NCBI RefSeq assembly: GCF_004798665.1
Contig: NZ_CP039292.1
Location: 2,108,001 to 2,172,000 of the forward strand
Direction of reading: 5' to 3'
Source: Actinomyces procaprae
GTDB taxonomy: Bacteria; Actinomycetota; Actinomycetes; Actinomycetales; Actinomycetaceae
Length of the DNA: 64,000 bases
Shown here: positions 8,417 through 17,960 of the stretch, one piece after another
How the letters are laid out: every line of letters begins with the position of its first letter
Position numbering within the stretch: position 1 is the first letter of the stretch
Notes under the pieces: generated by a model
What the model saw: only the letters and a program-made list of their open reading frames with translations
Database searches by the model: none
What the model was told of the DNA's origin: nothing
Position numbers and translations under genes: made by a program

Positions 8417-8454
8417 ACCTACGCGACCGTAGGTTACGGTTACGTAGGTAGCCT
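8417..8454 (+). promoter_or_regulatory. Palindrome-rich operator/promoter of the acyl-CoA ligase pair
   Basis: Nested dyads overlap: CCTACG-CGAC-CGTAGG (8418-8433), ACCGT-AGGTT-ACGGT (8426-8440), and an outer ACCTACG...CGTAGGT pair (8417-8449). TAGCCT at 8449-8454 could be the -10. This is the layout of a dimeric repressor site, probably TetR or GntR type, overlapping a promoter. No candidate regulator gene is adjacent, so the regulator would act in trans. Confidence 0.6.
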
Positions 8455-8493
8455 CATCCCGCCAGTACCGGCGGGAGTACGGGAAAGGGAGAG

Positions 8494-10386
8494 ATGAGCA
8501 GCTTCGAACAGGCCGCTGACACCGGTCGCCAGGCGCGAACCCGGATCGACTCAACCGATTTCCAGCGCCCCCATTACGCCCCCGGCATCCCCAGCGTGAT
8601 CGCACCGGTCACCGAGCCGCTCTCCCGCATGCTCGACGACGCAGCCCGCCGCTTCCCGGACCGCATCGCCCTGGACTTCATGGGGCAGGCGACCACATAC
8701 CGGCAGCTGAGTGAGCAGGTGGCACGGGCCGCGGAGGCGCTGCGCCGCCTGGGCGTGGGCCGCGGCGACGTCGTCGGGGTGATACTGCCCAACTGTCCCC
8801 AGCACGTCGTGATCGCCTACGCCGCCTGGAGGCTCGGGGCGATAGTCGCCGAGCACAACCCGCTGGCGCCCGCCGCCCAGATCCGCGACCAGATTCAGAT
8901 GCACCACGGCCGGGTGATCATCGCCTGGGAGAAGTCGCTGGCGCGGATCGTGCAGGCCGTCGGCTCGCTGGACGCCGCCGGCATGGCGGGTGCCCGGGTG
9001 CTCGCGGTGGACCTCTCCCGCGGACTGCCATGGACCAGCCGCCTGGCGCTGAAGCTCCCGGTGGCGGCCGCGCGCTCCCAGCGCAACGAGCTGCGGGGCA
9101 GGGTCCCCGCCGGGGTGGGCTCCTGGGACGCCCTGGTCGCCGCCACCGCGCCACTGCCCGCGGGGCACCCGCTCCCGGGTGTGAACGACGTCGCCGTGCT
9201 GCTGTACACCGGAGGTACCACCGGCACCCCCAAGGCGGTCCAGCTGACTCACGCCAATGCGCGCGCCAACGCGGAGATGAGCCTGGCGTGGGCCTCCCAG
9301 ACCTGCGAGGCCGGGCAGGAGACCTTCTACGCCGTGCTGCCCTTCTTCCACGCCTTCGGCCTGAGCCTGTCACTGCTGTGCGCCGTCGGCCTGGCAGCAA
9401 CCCAGGTGGTGCTGCCCAAGTTCGGGGCCGACATGGTGCTGGCCGCCTGGAAGCGTCACCCGGCGACCTTCTTCCCGGGTGTGCCGGTCATGTTCGACCG
9501 GATCGTCACGCGGGCACGGGACACCGGGGCGGACCTGTCCAGCTGCAAGATCGCCGTCTGCGGGGCGGCGCCGACTCCCAAGGCGGTGGCGGACGCCTGG
9601 GAGGAGGCCACCGGCGGGGTCATCATCGAGGGCTACGGCATGACGGAGACGGCACCCATCATCCTGGGCAACCCGATCTCCCCCGAGCGGCGTCCCGGTG
9701 CGCTGGGCGTGCCCTACCCCTCCACCGACGTGCGCGTGGTCGACCCCGACCACCCCGAGGTGGAGGTGGAGCCGGGCCAGGTCGGAGAGCTGGTGGTACG
9801 CGGGCCGCAGGTGTTCGCCGGCTATTGGGAGAACCCGGAGGAGACGGCCGCCGTCATGCTGGACGGGGGCTGGCTGCGCACCGGCGACCTGGTGCGCCAG
9901 GAGGAGGACGGCTTCTACGTGATGGCCGACCGCCGCAAGGAGCTGATCATCTCCGGCGGCTTCAACATCTACCCCAGCGAGGTGGAGGCGGCCGTACGCA
10001 CCATGCCGCAGGTGGAGGAGGTCGCCGTCGTCGGGCTGCCGGCGGAGGCCGGCAACGAGTCCGTGGTGGCGGCGATCCTGCCCAAGGACGGGCAGACGGT
10101 CACACTGGAGCAGGTGCGCGCCTGGGCGGAGAAGACCCTGTCCCACTACGCGCTGCCCCGCCAGGTGGCGATCCTGACGGACATGCCCCGATCCCAGATC
10201 GGCAAGGTGCTGCGCCGCGTAGTGCGCGAGGAACTACTGGCCGCACGGGATGCGGCCGCAGGCGCGGCGAATGCGGCCGCATCCGCGTCGCAGTCCGCCG
10301 CCACGGCCCTGGTGGGGCGCCTGGGAGAGGTCGGTCGCCCCGAGGCAGACCCGGCCGGTGACGTATCCGAGGAGGGGACCCGATGA
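8494..10386 (+). CDS. Long-chain fatty acid-CoA ligase (first of tandem pair)
   Basis: 630 aa. ANL-superfamily enzyme that adenylates a carboxylate and transfers it to CoA. The P-loop is LLYTGGTTGTPKA (about residue 234), the A5 motif GYGMTETAP (about 382), the hinge region includes WLRTGDL and ADRRKELIISGGFNIYPSEVE, and the A10 lysine is in PRSQIGKVLRR. It ends in an Ala-rich tail of about 50 residues absent from its neighbour. RBS GGGAAAGGGAGAG precedes ATG 8494. The next ligase starts inside its stop codon (ATGA), so the two are translationally coupled. Chain-length specificity is not readable. It is probably controlled from the palindromic operator upstream. Confidence 0.9.
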   Translation: MSSFEQAADTGRQARTRIDSTDFQRPHYAPGIPSVIAPVTEPLSRMLDDAARRFPDRIALDFMGQATTYRQLSEQVARAAEALRRLGVGRGDVVGVILPNCPQHVVIAYAAWRLGAIVAEHNPLAPAAQIRDQIQMHHGRVIIAWEKSLARIVQAVGSLDAAGMAGARVLAVDLSRGLPWTSRLALKLPVAAARSQRNELRGRVPAGVGSWDALVAATAPLPAGHPLPGVNDVAVLLYTGGTTGTPKAVQLTHANARANAEMSLAWASQTCEAGQETFYAVLPFFHAFGLSLSLLCAVGLAATQVVLPKFGADMVLAAWKRHPATFFPGVPVMFDRIVTRARDTGADLSSCKIAVCGAAPTPKAVADAWEEATGGVIIEGYGMTETAPIILGNPISPERRPGALGVPYPSTDVRVVDPDHPEVEVEPGQVGELVVRGPQVFAGYWENPEETAAVMLDGGWLRTGDLVRQEEDGFYVMADRRKELIISGGFNIYPSEVEAAVRTMPQVEEVAVVGLPAEAGNESVVAAILPKDGQTVTLEQVRAWAEKTLSHYALPRQVAILTDMPRSQIGKVLRRVVREELLAARDAAAGAANAAASASQSAATALVGRLGEVGRPEADPAGDVSEEGTR

Positions 10387-12143
10387 GTGCGACCGCGGAC
10401 GCCGAGCATTACCGCCGCCCGCACTACCAGCCGAATATCCCCGCCGTCATCGACGTGCCGGAGGGGCCCCTGGGCGAGTTGCTGGACACCGCCGCCGAGT
10501 TCTACGGCGACCGGGTGGCACTGGACTTCATGGGGGCGACCCTTACCTACCGTGACCTGCTGGAGGCCTCCGAGCGCGCCGCGAGCCTGCTGCGCCGCGC
10601 GGGCGTCAAGGCCGGTGATCGGGTGGCCCTGCTCATGCCCAACTGTCCGCAGCACGTGGTGGCGATCTACGGGGCGCTGCGACTGGGGGCGATCGTGGCG
10701 GAGCACAACCCGCTCGCCCCCGCGCAGGAGATCCGCGCCCAGCTGGCCCACCACGGTGCGCGGGTGGTGATCGCCTGGGAGAAGGGCGTCGAACTGGTGC
10801 TGGATCCGGCTTCGACGGCGGCCGGCGGCACGGATCCGGAGGCCGACCCGCTGGGCGGGCGCACGGTGTTCAGCGTGAACCTGGCCGCCGCCATGCCCGC
10901 CCGGCTGCGCGCCGCCCTGCACCTGCCCGTGGCCAGGGCGCGCCAGACTCGCGCCTCCATGCGCGCCGATTCGCTGCCGGCGGGCGTGCGCTCCTGGGAC
11001 CGGGAGGTGGCCCGCGCGCACCGGCTGGAGGCCTCCTGGCCCCAGCCGGGCGGGGACGACGTCGCCGTGCTGCTGCACACGGGCGGCACCACCGGCATGC
11101 CCAAGGCCGCGATGCTCACGCACAAGAACCTGCGCGCCAACGCCAACCAGGCGATCGCCTGGGTGCCGATGCTGCATGAGGGCGGGGAGACCTTCCTGGC
11201 GCTGCTGCCCTTCTTCCACGCCTTCGGGCTGACCTTCAACGTGTTCTGCGCGGTACAGAAGGCGGCCACGCAGGTGATGCTGCCGAAGTTCTCGGTCAGC
11301 CAGGTGCTGGCGGCCCACCAGCGCCGCCCCTTCACGTTCTTCGTGGGGGTGCCGGTGATGTTCGAACGGATCCTGCGGGGCGCCCAGAAGAAGGGCGTGT
11401 CCCTGAAGACGCTGCGCTACGGCGTGTGCGGGGCGGCCCCGATGCCGCCGGCCGTGGGGGCGGAGTGGGAGGCCGCCACCGGCGGCTACTTCGTGGAGGG
11501 CTACGGGATGACGGAGACCAGCCCGATCGTCTCGGGCACGCCCATGGGACCCAGCCGCCGCCTGGGGGCGCTGGGGCTGCCCTTCGCCTCCACCGACGTG
11601 CGGGTCGTTGACCCCGACGCCCCGGACCCCGAGCGGGAGGTGCCCGACGGGGAGCCTGGCGAGCTGCTGGTGCGCGGGCCGCAGGTCTTCGCCGGCTACT
11701 GGGACGACCCGGAGGCGACGGCGGCCGCCATGCTGCCCGGCGGCTGGCTGCGCACCGGGGACATGGTGCGCCGGGAGGACTCCTTCCTGTGGATGGCCGA
11801 CCGGCGGCGCGAGCTGATCCTCACCGGCGGCTTCAACGTCTACCCCTCCCAGGTGGAGGCGGCCATCCTGAGCCTGGACGGCGTGGCGGACGTCGCCGTC
11901 GTCGGGCTGCCGGGCGGGGCAAATGGGGAACTGGTGTGCGCGGCCGTCGTGCTGGAGCCGGGCACGCCGGCCGGGGCGGTCACCCTGGAGACGGTGCGTG
12001 CCCACGCCGAGCGGGTGCTCCCCCACTACGCGCTGCCGCGTCACCTGGAGATCATCGAGGAGATGCCGCGCTCCCAGATCGGCAAGATCCTGCGCCGCGT
12101 GGTGCGCGAGCAGATCCTCGGCCGGGTCGGCGCCGCGGCCTGA
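10383..12143 (+). CDS. Long-chain fatty acid-CoA ligase (second of tandem pair)
   Basis: 586 aa. It is clearly paralogous to the upstream ligase: both have LDFMG, NCPQHVV, GAIVAEHNPLAP, RVVIAWEK-type stretches, ALLPFFHAFGL-type, GVPVMFERI-type and PRSQIGK in the same order. P-loop LLHTGGTTGMPKA, A5 GYGMTETSP. Start ATG 10383 overlaps the previous stop by 4 bp. The pair arose by tandem duplication and then diverged in the acyl-binding half, which suggests different acyl substrates. No other beta-oxidation gene lies nearby, so use of host or exogenous fatty acids for lipid synthesis is as likely as degradation. Confidence 0.9.
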   Translation: MSATADAEHYRRPHYQPNIPAVIDVPEGPLGELLDTAAEFYGDRVALDFMGATLTYRDLLEASERAASLLRRAGVKAGDRVALLMPNCPQHVVAIYGALRLGAIVAEHNPLAPAQEIRAQLAHHGARVVIAWEKGVELVLDPASTAAGGTDPEADPLGGRTVFSVNLAAAMPARLRAALHLPVARARQTRASMRADSLPAGVRSWDREVARAHRLEASWPQPGGDDVAVLLHTGGTTGMPKAAMLTHKNLRANANQAIAWVPMLHEGGETFLALLPFFHAFGLTFNVFCAVQKAATQVMLPKFSVSQVLAAHQRRPFTFFVGVPVMFERILRGAQKKGVSLKTLRYGVCGAAPMPPAVGAEWEAATGGYFVEGYGMTETSPIVSGTPMGPSRRLGALGLPFASTDVRVVDPDAPDPEREVPDGEPGELLVRGPQVFAGYWDDPEATAAAMLPGGWLRTGDMVRREDSFLWMADRRRELILTGGFNVYPSQVEAAILSLDGVADVAVVGLPGGANGELVCAAVVLEPGTPAGAVTLETVRAHAERVLPHYALPRHLEIIEEMPRSQIGKILRRVVREQILGRVGAAA

Positions 12144-12191
12144 GTTGCACCGACGCCGGACAGCGAGTTTTCGTACGAGTGATTGGCGAAG

Positions 12192-14285
12192 CTATTTTCC
12201 TGCGCTCTTTTCAGCGGCCCCGAATGAGAGGCGCGTGGAGCGCAATATAGTCGCCAAGGCCGTCAGCTGAGGCACCACGAGAGCAGCAGCGGCACTGGCG
12301 ATCACGAATGACCAGGGTATGGCAGGCGGGACCGTCAAATCGTCGTAATAGGGAACCAGAACGTGAGCCAGCCAGGCCCAAGTCACGGTGATGGCGACGG
12401 CCGCTATGGCAAGGCCGAGCAACTGAAGACCGGCAGTCTGAACCAGGGCACTGCGCAGCACGGTTGCACGAGACGCACCGGTACGGCGCAGCAGTCGGCT
12501 CTCATAGCGGCGGGAGCGGATCAGAGCGAATACCTGTTGCACCATGACCCCGGCCGCCAATAGGCAAATGCCCCCTGTCGTAGTCGCGTCGTTCGATGCG
12601 CCGCGCCTGTTCTCCGCAGCGACGATGCTGTCGGTCCATCCTTGACCAGTAGTTACCGTGGCGGCCGCCGGTGCAACCCGGACGAGAGACTCCAGCAGTT
12701 GGTCCTGCTCACCGGAGGTAGCGGTCAAGAACCAGTCCTCGGTGGTCGGCTCCCCCATAGCCGCGGGCAGCACGCTTTCATCCGCCACCAAGGAAGTGTG
12801 CAGCGGATAACCGGAATCGAAAAGTGCGGCCACCCGGAGTACCACATCCTGGCCATCCGCACCGAGCAAAGTGATCGAGTCTCCCACCTGATAGATGCCA
12901 CCGTCTTCACGCGTGCGGCCGGCGCGCAGCGCAATGCCCGTGTCATGGACATCGCCCGTATCGCCTTCCACCATGTGAAGGTCCGCGGCGGCGAGCAAGG
13001 TCTCCGGATCGCTCGCGGTGGTCACGGTGACTTGGTAGGTGGCCAGTGTCGTAAGAGGAAACGACTCTAGACGCGCCCGGTCGATGACCTGGGCGGGCGT
13101 CTGCCCGACTGGCGCAACCATCCATGCGCTCGAACTGGTTCTTGCACGCACCGCGCTGGCGACCTGAGGAGCCGTCGAGATGCTGCCCCAGGCGACCTCG
13201 AGATCGGGGTCAAGCTGATCCGACTCCTGGTGGAGAGCGGCATCGACCTGACCGGACAGGGCGTAATCCTCTCGCCAGTCACGGCCGGAACCGAGGTTGG
13301 ACGCCATTATTGGTATCGTCGCCAGGGTCACGACGGCAACCACGGGCACGACGACAGCTCCGGCCCGGTGAGCGGCCATCCGGGTATGCGCCCACGCGGT
13401 CAAGCTCGCGCCCGGATCCAGCAACTGTAACGGTAGACAGAAAACCCGCATCACTACGTCCACTAGAGCTGGTGCCAGAGCACACAGCCCCACGGCCACG
13501 GCAACACCAATCCACAGGCCGACGCCGTCGTCGGCCTCCCAAGGCAAGTGCGCAGGCCCGACCACCCAAATCCAGATCACCAGCGCGGCACAAGCGGCGG
13601 ACACGATCCAACGAGCACGCCCGACCCTCCGCACGGCTGCTGACGACTCGCGCACTGCCTCCACAGCAGGAGTGCGCGCCGCGCTCCGCGCACCGATCAG
13701 GGCGCCGGCGGTCGTCACCACGGTCATTGCCGCCACCGTGAGCAGCAGACCCGACGACGTGACCTTCGGAACGTAACCGTCGGCCCAGTTGTCCTGTGAG
13801 GCGAGCAGGCGGGCCAGGGCGCGTAGTCCGAAGACAGAGACCAGGGCGCCCAAGGTCGAGCATGCCATCCCCAGGATGAAGGCCTCCCGGGCGATCATGC
13901 GGCGAATCCGACCCGGGGTGGCTCCGGCCAGACGAAGCAGTGCCAACTCTCGGCGGCGCCCCTGCACGGCCACGCTCATGGCCTGAGCCACCAGCACCAA
14001 TCCCGCCAGCCCTCCCACGGCGAGTTGGAGTATTGCGGTCATATGGCCGGAGTAGACCCGTCCCAAGAAGAAGATCGCTCGTGCCGGCTCCATGGCGGAG
14101 ACATCGACCACGGACAAGCGCGACGCCTGAAACAGCAACGCCTCCGAGCCGACCAGCACCGAAGTGGCCAACACAACGGCGCCTACACCGACGTAGGGAA
14201 GCCTGTGCTCTCGCAGCATCGCGAAGGCCATGCGCCAGCGGGCTCGCGAGCGCAGGAGTCGGGCACGTACACCTGCTCGACTCAT
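12192..14285 (-). CDS. FtsX/MacB-type ABC transporter permease
   Basis: 697 aa. Two FtsX-like halves are visible. The N-terminal half has hydrophobic segments around residues 32-52, 80-105 and 125-150 (VGGLAGLVLVAQAMSV, LGMACSTLGALVSVFGLRAL), and the C-terminal half has GGICLLAAGVMVQQVFALI and further segments. They are separated by a large, presumably extracytoplasmic region. ATG 14285 overlaps the ATPase stop (ATGA). It ends 48 bp from, and convergent with, the second acyl-CoA ligase. Partner of the ATPase upstream. Likely exports a lipid, peptide or antimicrobial. Base composition looks less GC-rich than neighbours, suggestive of transfer. Confidence 0.88.
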   Translation of the reverse strand: MSRAGVRARLLRSRARWRMAFAMLREHRLPYVGVGAVVLATSVLVGSEALLFQASRLSVVDVSAMEPARAIFFLGRVYSGHMTAILQLAVGGLAGLVLVAQAMSVAVQGRRRELALLRLAGATPGRIRRMIAREAFILGMACSTLGALVSVFGLRALARLLASQDNWADGYVPKVTSSGLLLTVAAMTVVTTAGALIGARSAARTPAVEAVRESSAAVRRVGRARWIVSAACAALVIWIWVVGPAHLPWEADDGVGLWIGVAVAVGLCALAPALVDVVMRVFCLPLQLLDPGASLTAWAHTRMAAHRAGAVVVPVVAVVTLATIPIMASNLGSGRDWREDYALSGQVDAALHQESDQLDPDLEVAWGSISTAPQVASAVRARTSSSAWMVAPVGQTPAQVIDRARLESFPLTTLATYQVTVTTASDPETLLAAADLHMVEGDTGDVHDTGIALRAGRTREDGGIYQVGDSITLLGADGQDVVLRVAALFDSGYPLHTSLVADESVLPAAMGEPTTEDWFLTATSGEQDQLLESLVRVAPAAATVTTGQGWTDSIVAAENRRGASNDATTTGGICLLAAGVMVQQVFALIRSRRYESRLLRRTGASRATVLRSALVQTAGLQLLGLAIAAVAITVTWAWLAHVLVPYYDDLTVPPAIPWSFVIASAAAALVVPQLTALATILRSTRLSFGAAEKSAGK

Positions 14286-15100
14286 GGCTGGCCCTCGTCG
14301 GCGAGCAGCGTTGCACCATCGCGCTCGGCTTGTTCTTGGAGCTCGGCCAGTTGCTGGGCGATCTGGGTGGCGTCGGCGCCAATCACCTGGCCGCTGACTT
14401 GCCCGTCCACGAGCCACACAACCCGATCGGCCCAGGCCGCCACCCGCGGATCATGGGTCACTACCAACAACCCCGCGCCAGCATCGACCAGTAGATCCAG
14501 TTGGTCCAACACTGCTCGGCCCGCGCGCATATCAAGCGCGCCGGTCGGTTCATCAGCGAACACCATCGCTGGATGTGATGCCAGCGCCCGTGCTACCGCC
14601 ACTCGTTGACGTTGACCACCCGACAGCCGCCCCGGGAGTCGCTTTTCCAGGCCGGTCAACCCCACGCTTCCCAAGGCTTCAACAACTTCCGCATCATCAC
14701 GGGGACGTCCACCGAGTAAGCCTGGTAGCGCTACATTCTGTGCCGCGGTCAGCGACTCCACCAGATTCAGATCCTGGAACACGAACGCCACTCGGTCTCG
14801 GCGCAACATCGTCAATTCCTTCTCCGAGGCGGCCATAACATCCACCCCGTCCAAGGAAACCTGACCTGCCTCTGCCCGCAGCAAACCCGCAGCGCAGAGC
14901 AGCAGCGTCGACTTGCCCGAGCCCGACGGCCCCATCACCGCCACCCGTTCACCCGCACGTACGCTCAGATCCACCCCGCCAAGCACCCACGGTCCTGACG
15001 ACGCGTATCGATACTTCACCCCGACGGCCCTCAACACATCCGGCAGCGGCCCGGTGTGCTCAACCGATGACGCAGAGGAAACGGGAGACATGAACGACAT
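14282..15100 (-). CDS. ABC transporter ATP-binding protein (MacB/LolD-like)
   Basis: 272 aa. Walker A is GPSGSGKST near residue 62, Q-loop VFQDLNL, signature LSGGQRQRVAVARAL, Walker B/D-loop MVFADEPTGALD, and H-loop VVTHD. The sequence is of the LolD/MacB type that pairs with FtsX-like permeases, which fits the overlapping downstream gene. A C-terminal helix rich in Gln and Glu follows the core. I use ATG 15100, with ATG 15091 as an alternative. The upstream leader is weak. No two-component system adjoins it, unlike many bacitracin-type modules. Confidence 0.9.
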   Translation of the reverse strand: MSFMSPVSSASSVEHTGPLPDVLRAVGVKYRYASSGPWVLGGVDLSVRAGERVAVMGPSGSGKSTLLLCAAGLLRAEAGQVSLDGVDVMAASEKELTMLRRDRVAFVFQDLNLVESLTAAQNVALPGLLGGRPRDDAEVVEALGSVGLTGLEKRLPGRLSGGQRQRVAVARALASHPAMVFADEPTGALDMRAGRAVLDQLDLLVDAGAGLLVVTHDPRVAAWADRVVWLVDGQVSGQVIGADATQIAQQLAELQEQAERDGATLLADEGQP

Positions 15101-15390
15101 GGCTGTACCCCATTGATCAGATGACGGGAAACGTAGCAGGGCACACCGATCGGTGGCGTTGGTCACCGCGACGTGGGCTGCAGCTCACAAATACATTATC
15201 CGCTTCGACCACAGGTCACCCCCTCGTTATCCAGGACGACAACAGCTCCTCCTTGAGGAGGAGATTGCCCTGTTCGAAAGTCTGGCCATCGTTGTGACAC
15301 CAGTGCATCACCTACCGAATCGGAAGGCGACATCTACGCCTACGCCGTCCGCGGGGCATCAGCGTTGACAGAAACAGTCGACATACCGGC
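15101..15390. other. Gap between ABC ATPase and dapA
   Basis: 290 bp. A short perfect dyad CTCCTCCT-TG-AGGAGGAG lies near 15250 and could be a weak terminator for dapA. A 71-codon plus-strand frame (15153-15368) has no recognisable similarity and no clear RBS, so I do not call a gene. Confidence 0.4.
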
Positions 15391-16287
15391 TCAGAGCAGC
15401 CCGGCGGCCTGGAGGCTGTCGCGCAGGGCGGCGACCTCGGCGGCGGTGGCGCGCACCAGGGGCAGGCGCACGGTGGCGCTGGGGAGGCGCCCCTGCAGGG
15501 CCAGCGCCTCCTTGGCCATCACCGCGCCCTGGCCGCCACCCATGATGGCACGCACCAACGGGCGCATGCGCTGGGCCACGGCGCGGGCGCCGGGCAGGTC
15601 ACCGGCGTCGACCTCGCGGATCATCTCCCGCCAGGAGTGGGCGTCGGCGTGGGCGACCACGGAGACGACGCCGCTGGCGCCATGGGTGAGCCAGGCGAAG
15701 TTCAGCCCGTCGTCGCCGGAGTAGTACTCCAGGCCGGTGGCCTCCATGCGCTCGAAGCCCTGCTCGACGTCGCCGGTGGCGTCCTTGACCGCCAGCACCC
15801 GCTCATGCTCAGCCAGGCGGGCGAGGGTGTCGCCGGTGATCTTCACGCCGGTGCGGCCGGGGATGTCGTAGACCATGACCGGCAGGTCGGTGGCCTCGAC
15901 CACCGCCATGATGTGCCGGTAGACACCCTCCTGGCTGGGGCGGTTGTAGTAGGGGGCGTTGATGAGCAGCCCCTGCGCGCCGGCCTCCTGGGAGCCCACC
16001 CCGATGCGCACCGCGTGGGCGGTGTCGTTGGAGCCGGCGCCGGCCACGAGCATGGCCCGCCCCGCCAGCGCGTCCTTCACCTCGCGCAGCAGCGTCTGCT
16101 TCTCCGGCAGGTGGGTGGTGGGGGCCTCACCCGTGGTGCCGGCCAGCAGGATCATGTCGGCCCCGTCATCGACCAGGGAGACGGCCAGCTTCTGGGCGGC
16201 CTCGACGTCGATCTCCCCCTCCGGGGTGAAGGGGGTGACCATGGCGACGCCGACGGAGCCGAAGGACCGGCTGGGGAGAGTGCTCAT
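15391..16287 (-). CDS. dapA: 4-hydroxy-tetrahydrodipicolinate synthase
   Basis: 298 aa, normal for DapA. It condenses pyruvate and aspartate semialdehyde in the DAP/lysine pathway. LLAGTTGEAPTT holds the catalytic Thr pair, VMVYDIPGRTG the catalytic Tyr, and VLAVKDATGD the Schiff-base Lys. ATG 16287 is used because similarity (SFGSVGVAMVTPFTPEG) begins immediately after it, and the frame upstream is spurious. dapB lies 0.9 kb upstream on the same strand, with a rightward GNAT between them. DAP feeds both lysine and peptidoglycan. Confidence 0.95.
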   Translation of the reverse strand: MSTLPSRSFGSVGVAMVTPFTPEGEIDVEAAQKLAVSLVDDGADMILLAGTTGEAPTTHLPEKQTLLREVKDALAGRAMLVAGAGSNDTAHAVRIGVGSQEAGAQGLLINAPYYNRPSQEGVYRHIMAVVEATDLPVMVYDIPGRTGVKITGDTLARLAEHERVLAVKDATGDVEQGFERMEATGLEYYSGDDGLNFAWLTHGASGVVSVVAHADAHSWREMIREVDAGDLPGARAVAQRMRPLVRAIMGGGQGAVMAKEALALQGRLPSATVRLPLVRATAAEVAALRDSLQAAGLL

Positions 16288-16431
16288 AGTGAGCAGCGTA
16301 ACGGTATTGCCGCTCCGGCGGCGGGGGCGGTCGCGCAGTGAGCAGCCGGAGGCGGGGCATTTGCGGATGCGACGGGCGAGCATGCGGGGTGAAGGCGGCT
16401 TCGGCCCGCACGGGCGCATAGGCTCGGCGGC

Positions 16432-17097
16432 ATGACTGATACGCGCCTCCCCGACGGATCGCCCCGCCCGCCGTCATCTTCCCCATCCGCCGTCGGCTTC
16501 GTGCGTGAGGCCACCGCCGCGGACCTGGACGCGATCGGGCGGGTGCATGCCGCCGCCATGCTGGCCTCGCTGCGCGCCGCGCATGCGGCCGCCCACGAGG
16601 TGCCGCTGCCGGCGGGAGTCGAGGCGATGGTGGCGGCGCCGGTGATCGCCGCCGGCTGGGAGCAGGCGGTGGTGGCTCCGCCGTCGCCGGCGCACCGCGT
16701 GTTCGTGGCGGTGGGTGAGGGCGGCGAGGTGGCGGGCCTGATCGGCGTCGCGCCCTCCCCTGACGGCGCGGATGCGACGAGGGCCGCGGGCAAGACGAGC
16801 CGAGTCGACGACGACGCGGCGGCAAACCCGGCCCTCACGAGCGAACGGGGCCTGGAGATCACTGCGCTCGGCGTCGCCCCGGGCCAGCAGCGCCGCGGGC
16901 ACGGCTCCCGGCTGCTGGCCGCCGCCACGGATCAGGCGCGCGCCCAGGGCGCCGACGTGCTGCTGGTGTGGGCTGTGCGTGGGGACGATTCGCTGGCCGG
17001 GTTCCTGCGCGGCGCCGGGCTGACCCGCACGGGCTCGTTCCGGGAGCTGCCCGTCGGGCAGGGGGTCACCGAGGACTGCTGGGCCGCCGTCCTGTAA
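16432..17097 (+). CDS. GNAT-family N-acetyltransferase
   Basis: 221 aa. FVREATAADLDAIGRVHAA at the N-terminus and LEITALGVAPGQQRRGHGSRLL (motif A, the Q/R-x-x-G-x-G/A acetyl-CoA loop) place it in the GNAT family, with DVLLVWAVRGDDSLAGFLR as the motif B region. An Ala/Asp-rich loop of about 30 residues is inserted between beta strands. Substrate unknown. It lies alone between dapA and dapB on the opposite strand and may be an insertion into that pair. Confidence 0.85.
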   Translation: MTDTRLPDGSPRPPSSSPSAVGFVREATAADLDAIGRVHAAAMLASLRAAHAAAHEVPLPAGVEAMVAAPVIAAGWEQAVVAPPSPAHRVFVAVGEGGEVAGLIGVAPSPDGADATRAAGKTSRVDDDAAANPALTSERGLEITALGVAPGQQRRGHGSRLLAAATDQARAQGADVLLVWAVRGDDSLAGFLRGAGLTRTGSFRELPVGQGVTEDCWAAVL

Positions 17098-17187
17098 GCG
17101 CCTGCGGCCGTCCGAGCCGCCACGCGCCCGGCGCCGGCTGCCGCATGCCACGCAACCGGCGGATCCGGAGCCGGGCACCGCGCGGGG

Positions 17188-17940
17188 TCAGAGGTCCAGC
17201 AGCTGGTCCAGGCCGATGGTCAGGCCCTCGCGCCCGCCGACCTCGCGCACGGCCAGCACCACGCCCGGCATGAAGCTGGCGCGGTCGAAGGAGTCGGTGC
17301 GGATGGTCAGCTGCTCGCCGGGGTTGCCGAGCACGACCTCCTCGTGGGCGGTCAGTCCGCGCAGACGCACGGCGTGTACGTGCACGCCATCGACGACGGC
17401 GCCGCGGGCGCCGTCCGGGTCGGTCTCGGTGGCGTCGGGCACCGGGCCCAGCCCGGCCTCGGCGCGGGCGGCGGCAATGCCGCGGGCGGTGGCGATGGCG
17501 GTGCCGGAGGGGGCGTCCACCTTGTTCGGGTGGTGCAGCTCGATGACCTCGGCGGACTCGAAGTAGCGGGCGGCCTTCGCGGCGAAGGACATGGTCAGCA
17601 CCGCGGACAGGGCGAAGTTCGGGGCGATGATGACGCTGCGACCGGCCGCCTCGGGCCGGGCGAGGTGCTCGCGCACGCGCCCGTAGGCCTCGTCCGTCCA
17701 GCCGGTGGTGCCCACCACCACGTCCACGCCGGCGTCGATGAGGGCGTGGACGTTGGCCTCAGTGACGGCCGGGACCGTGAAGTCGACGGCTACGTGGGCG
17801 CCGTTCAGGGTGTCGGCGCTGATGGTGTCGCCGACGTCGAGGCGGGCGACGAGCGCGAGCCCGTCGGCGTCCTGAACGGCCTGGCAGACGGTCGATCCCA
17901 TGCGCCCGGCGGCGCCGACTACGGCAACAGCAATACTCAT
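17188..17940 (-). CDS. dapB: 4-hydroxy-tetrahydrodipicolinate reductase
   Basis: 250 aa. N-terminal dinucleotide-binding loop VAVVGAAGRMGS, VDFTVPAV, VGTTGW, IIAPNFALSAVL, the active-site ELHHPNKVDAPSGTA, and C-terminal EVVLGNPGEQLTIRTDSFDRASF are all DapB hallmarks. It reduces the DapA product using NAD(P)H. ATG 17940. The 121-bp inverted-repeat element lies just upstream, between this gene and the PEBP relic. Confidence 0.96.
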   Translation of the reverse strand: MSIAVAVVGAAGRMGSTVCQAVQDADGLALVARLDVGDTISADTLNGAHVAVDFTVPAVTEANVHALIDAGVDVVVGTTGWTDEAYGRVREHLARPEAAGRSVIIAPNFALSAVLTMSFAAKAARYFESAEVIELHHPNKVDAPSGTAIATARGIAAARAEAGLGPVPDATETDPDGARGAVVDGVHVHAVRLRGLTAHEEVVLGNPGEQLTIRTDSFDRASFMPGVVLAVREVGGREGLTIGLDQLLDL

Positions 17941-17960
17941 GCCGGCATCCTAGCCAGGGT

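Noticed and set aside
15153..15368. 71-codon plus-strand gene in the ABC-dapA gap
   Set aside because: No RBS, no recognisable similarity, and an extreme mix of Thr/Pro/His at the end.
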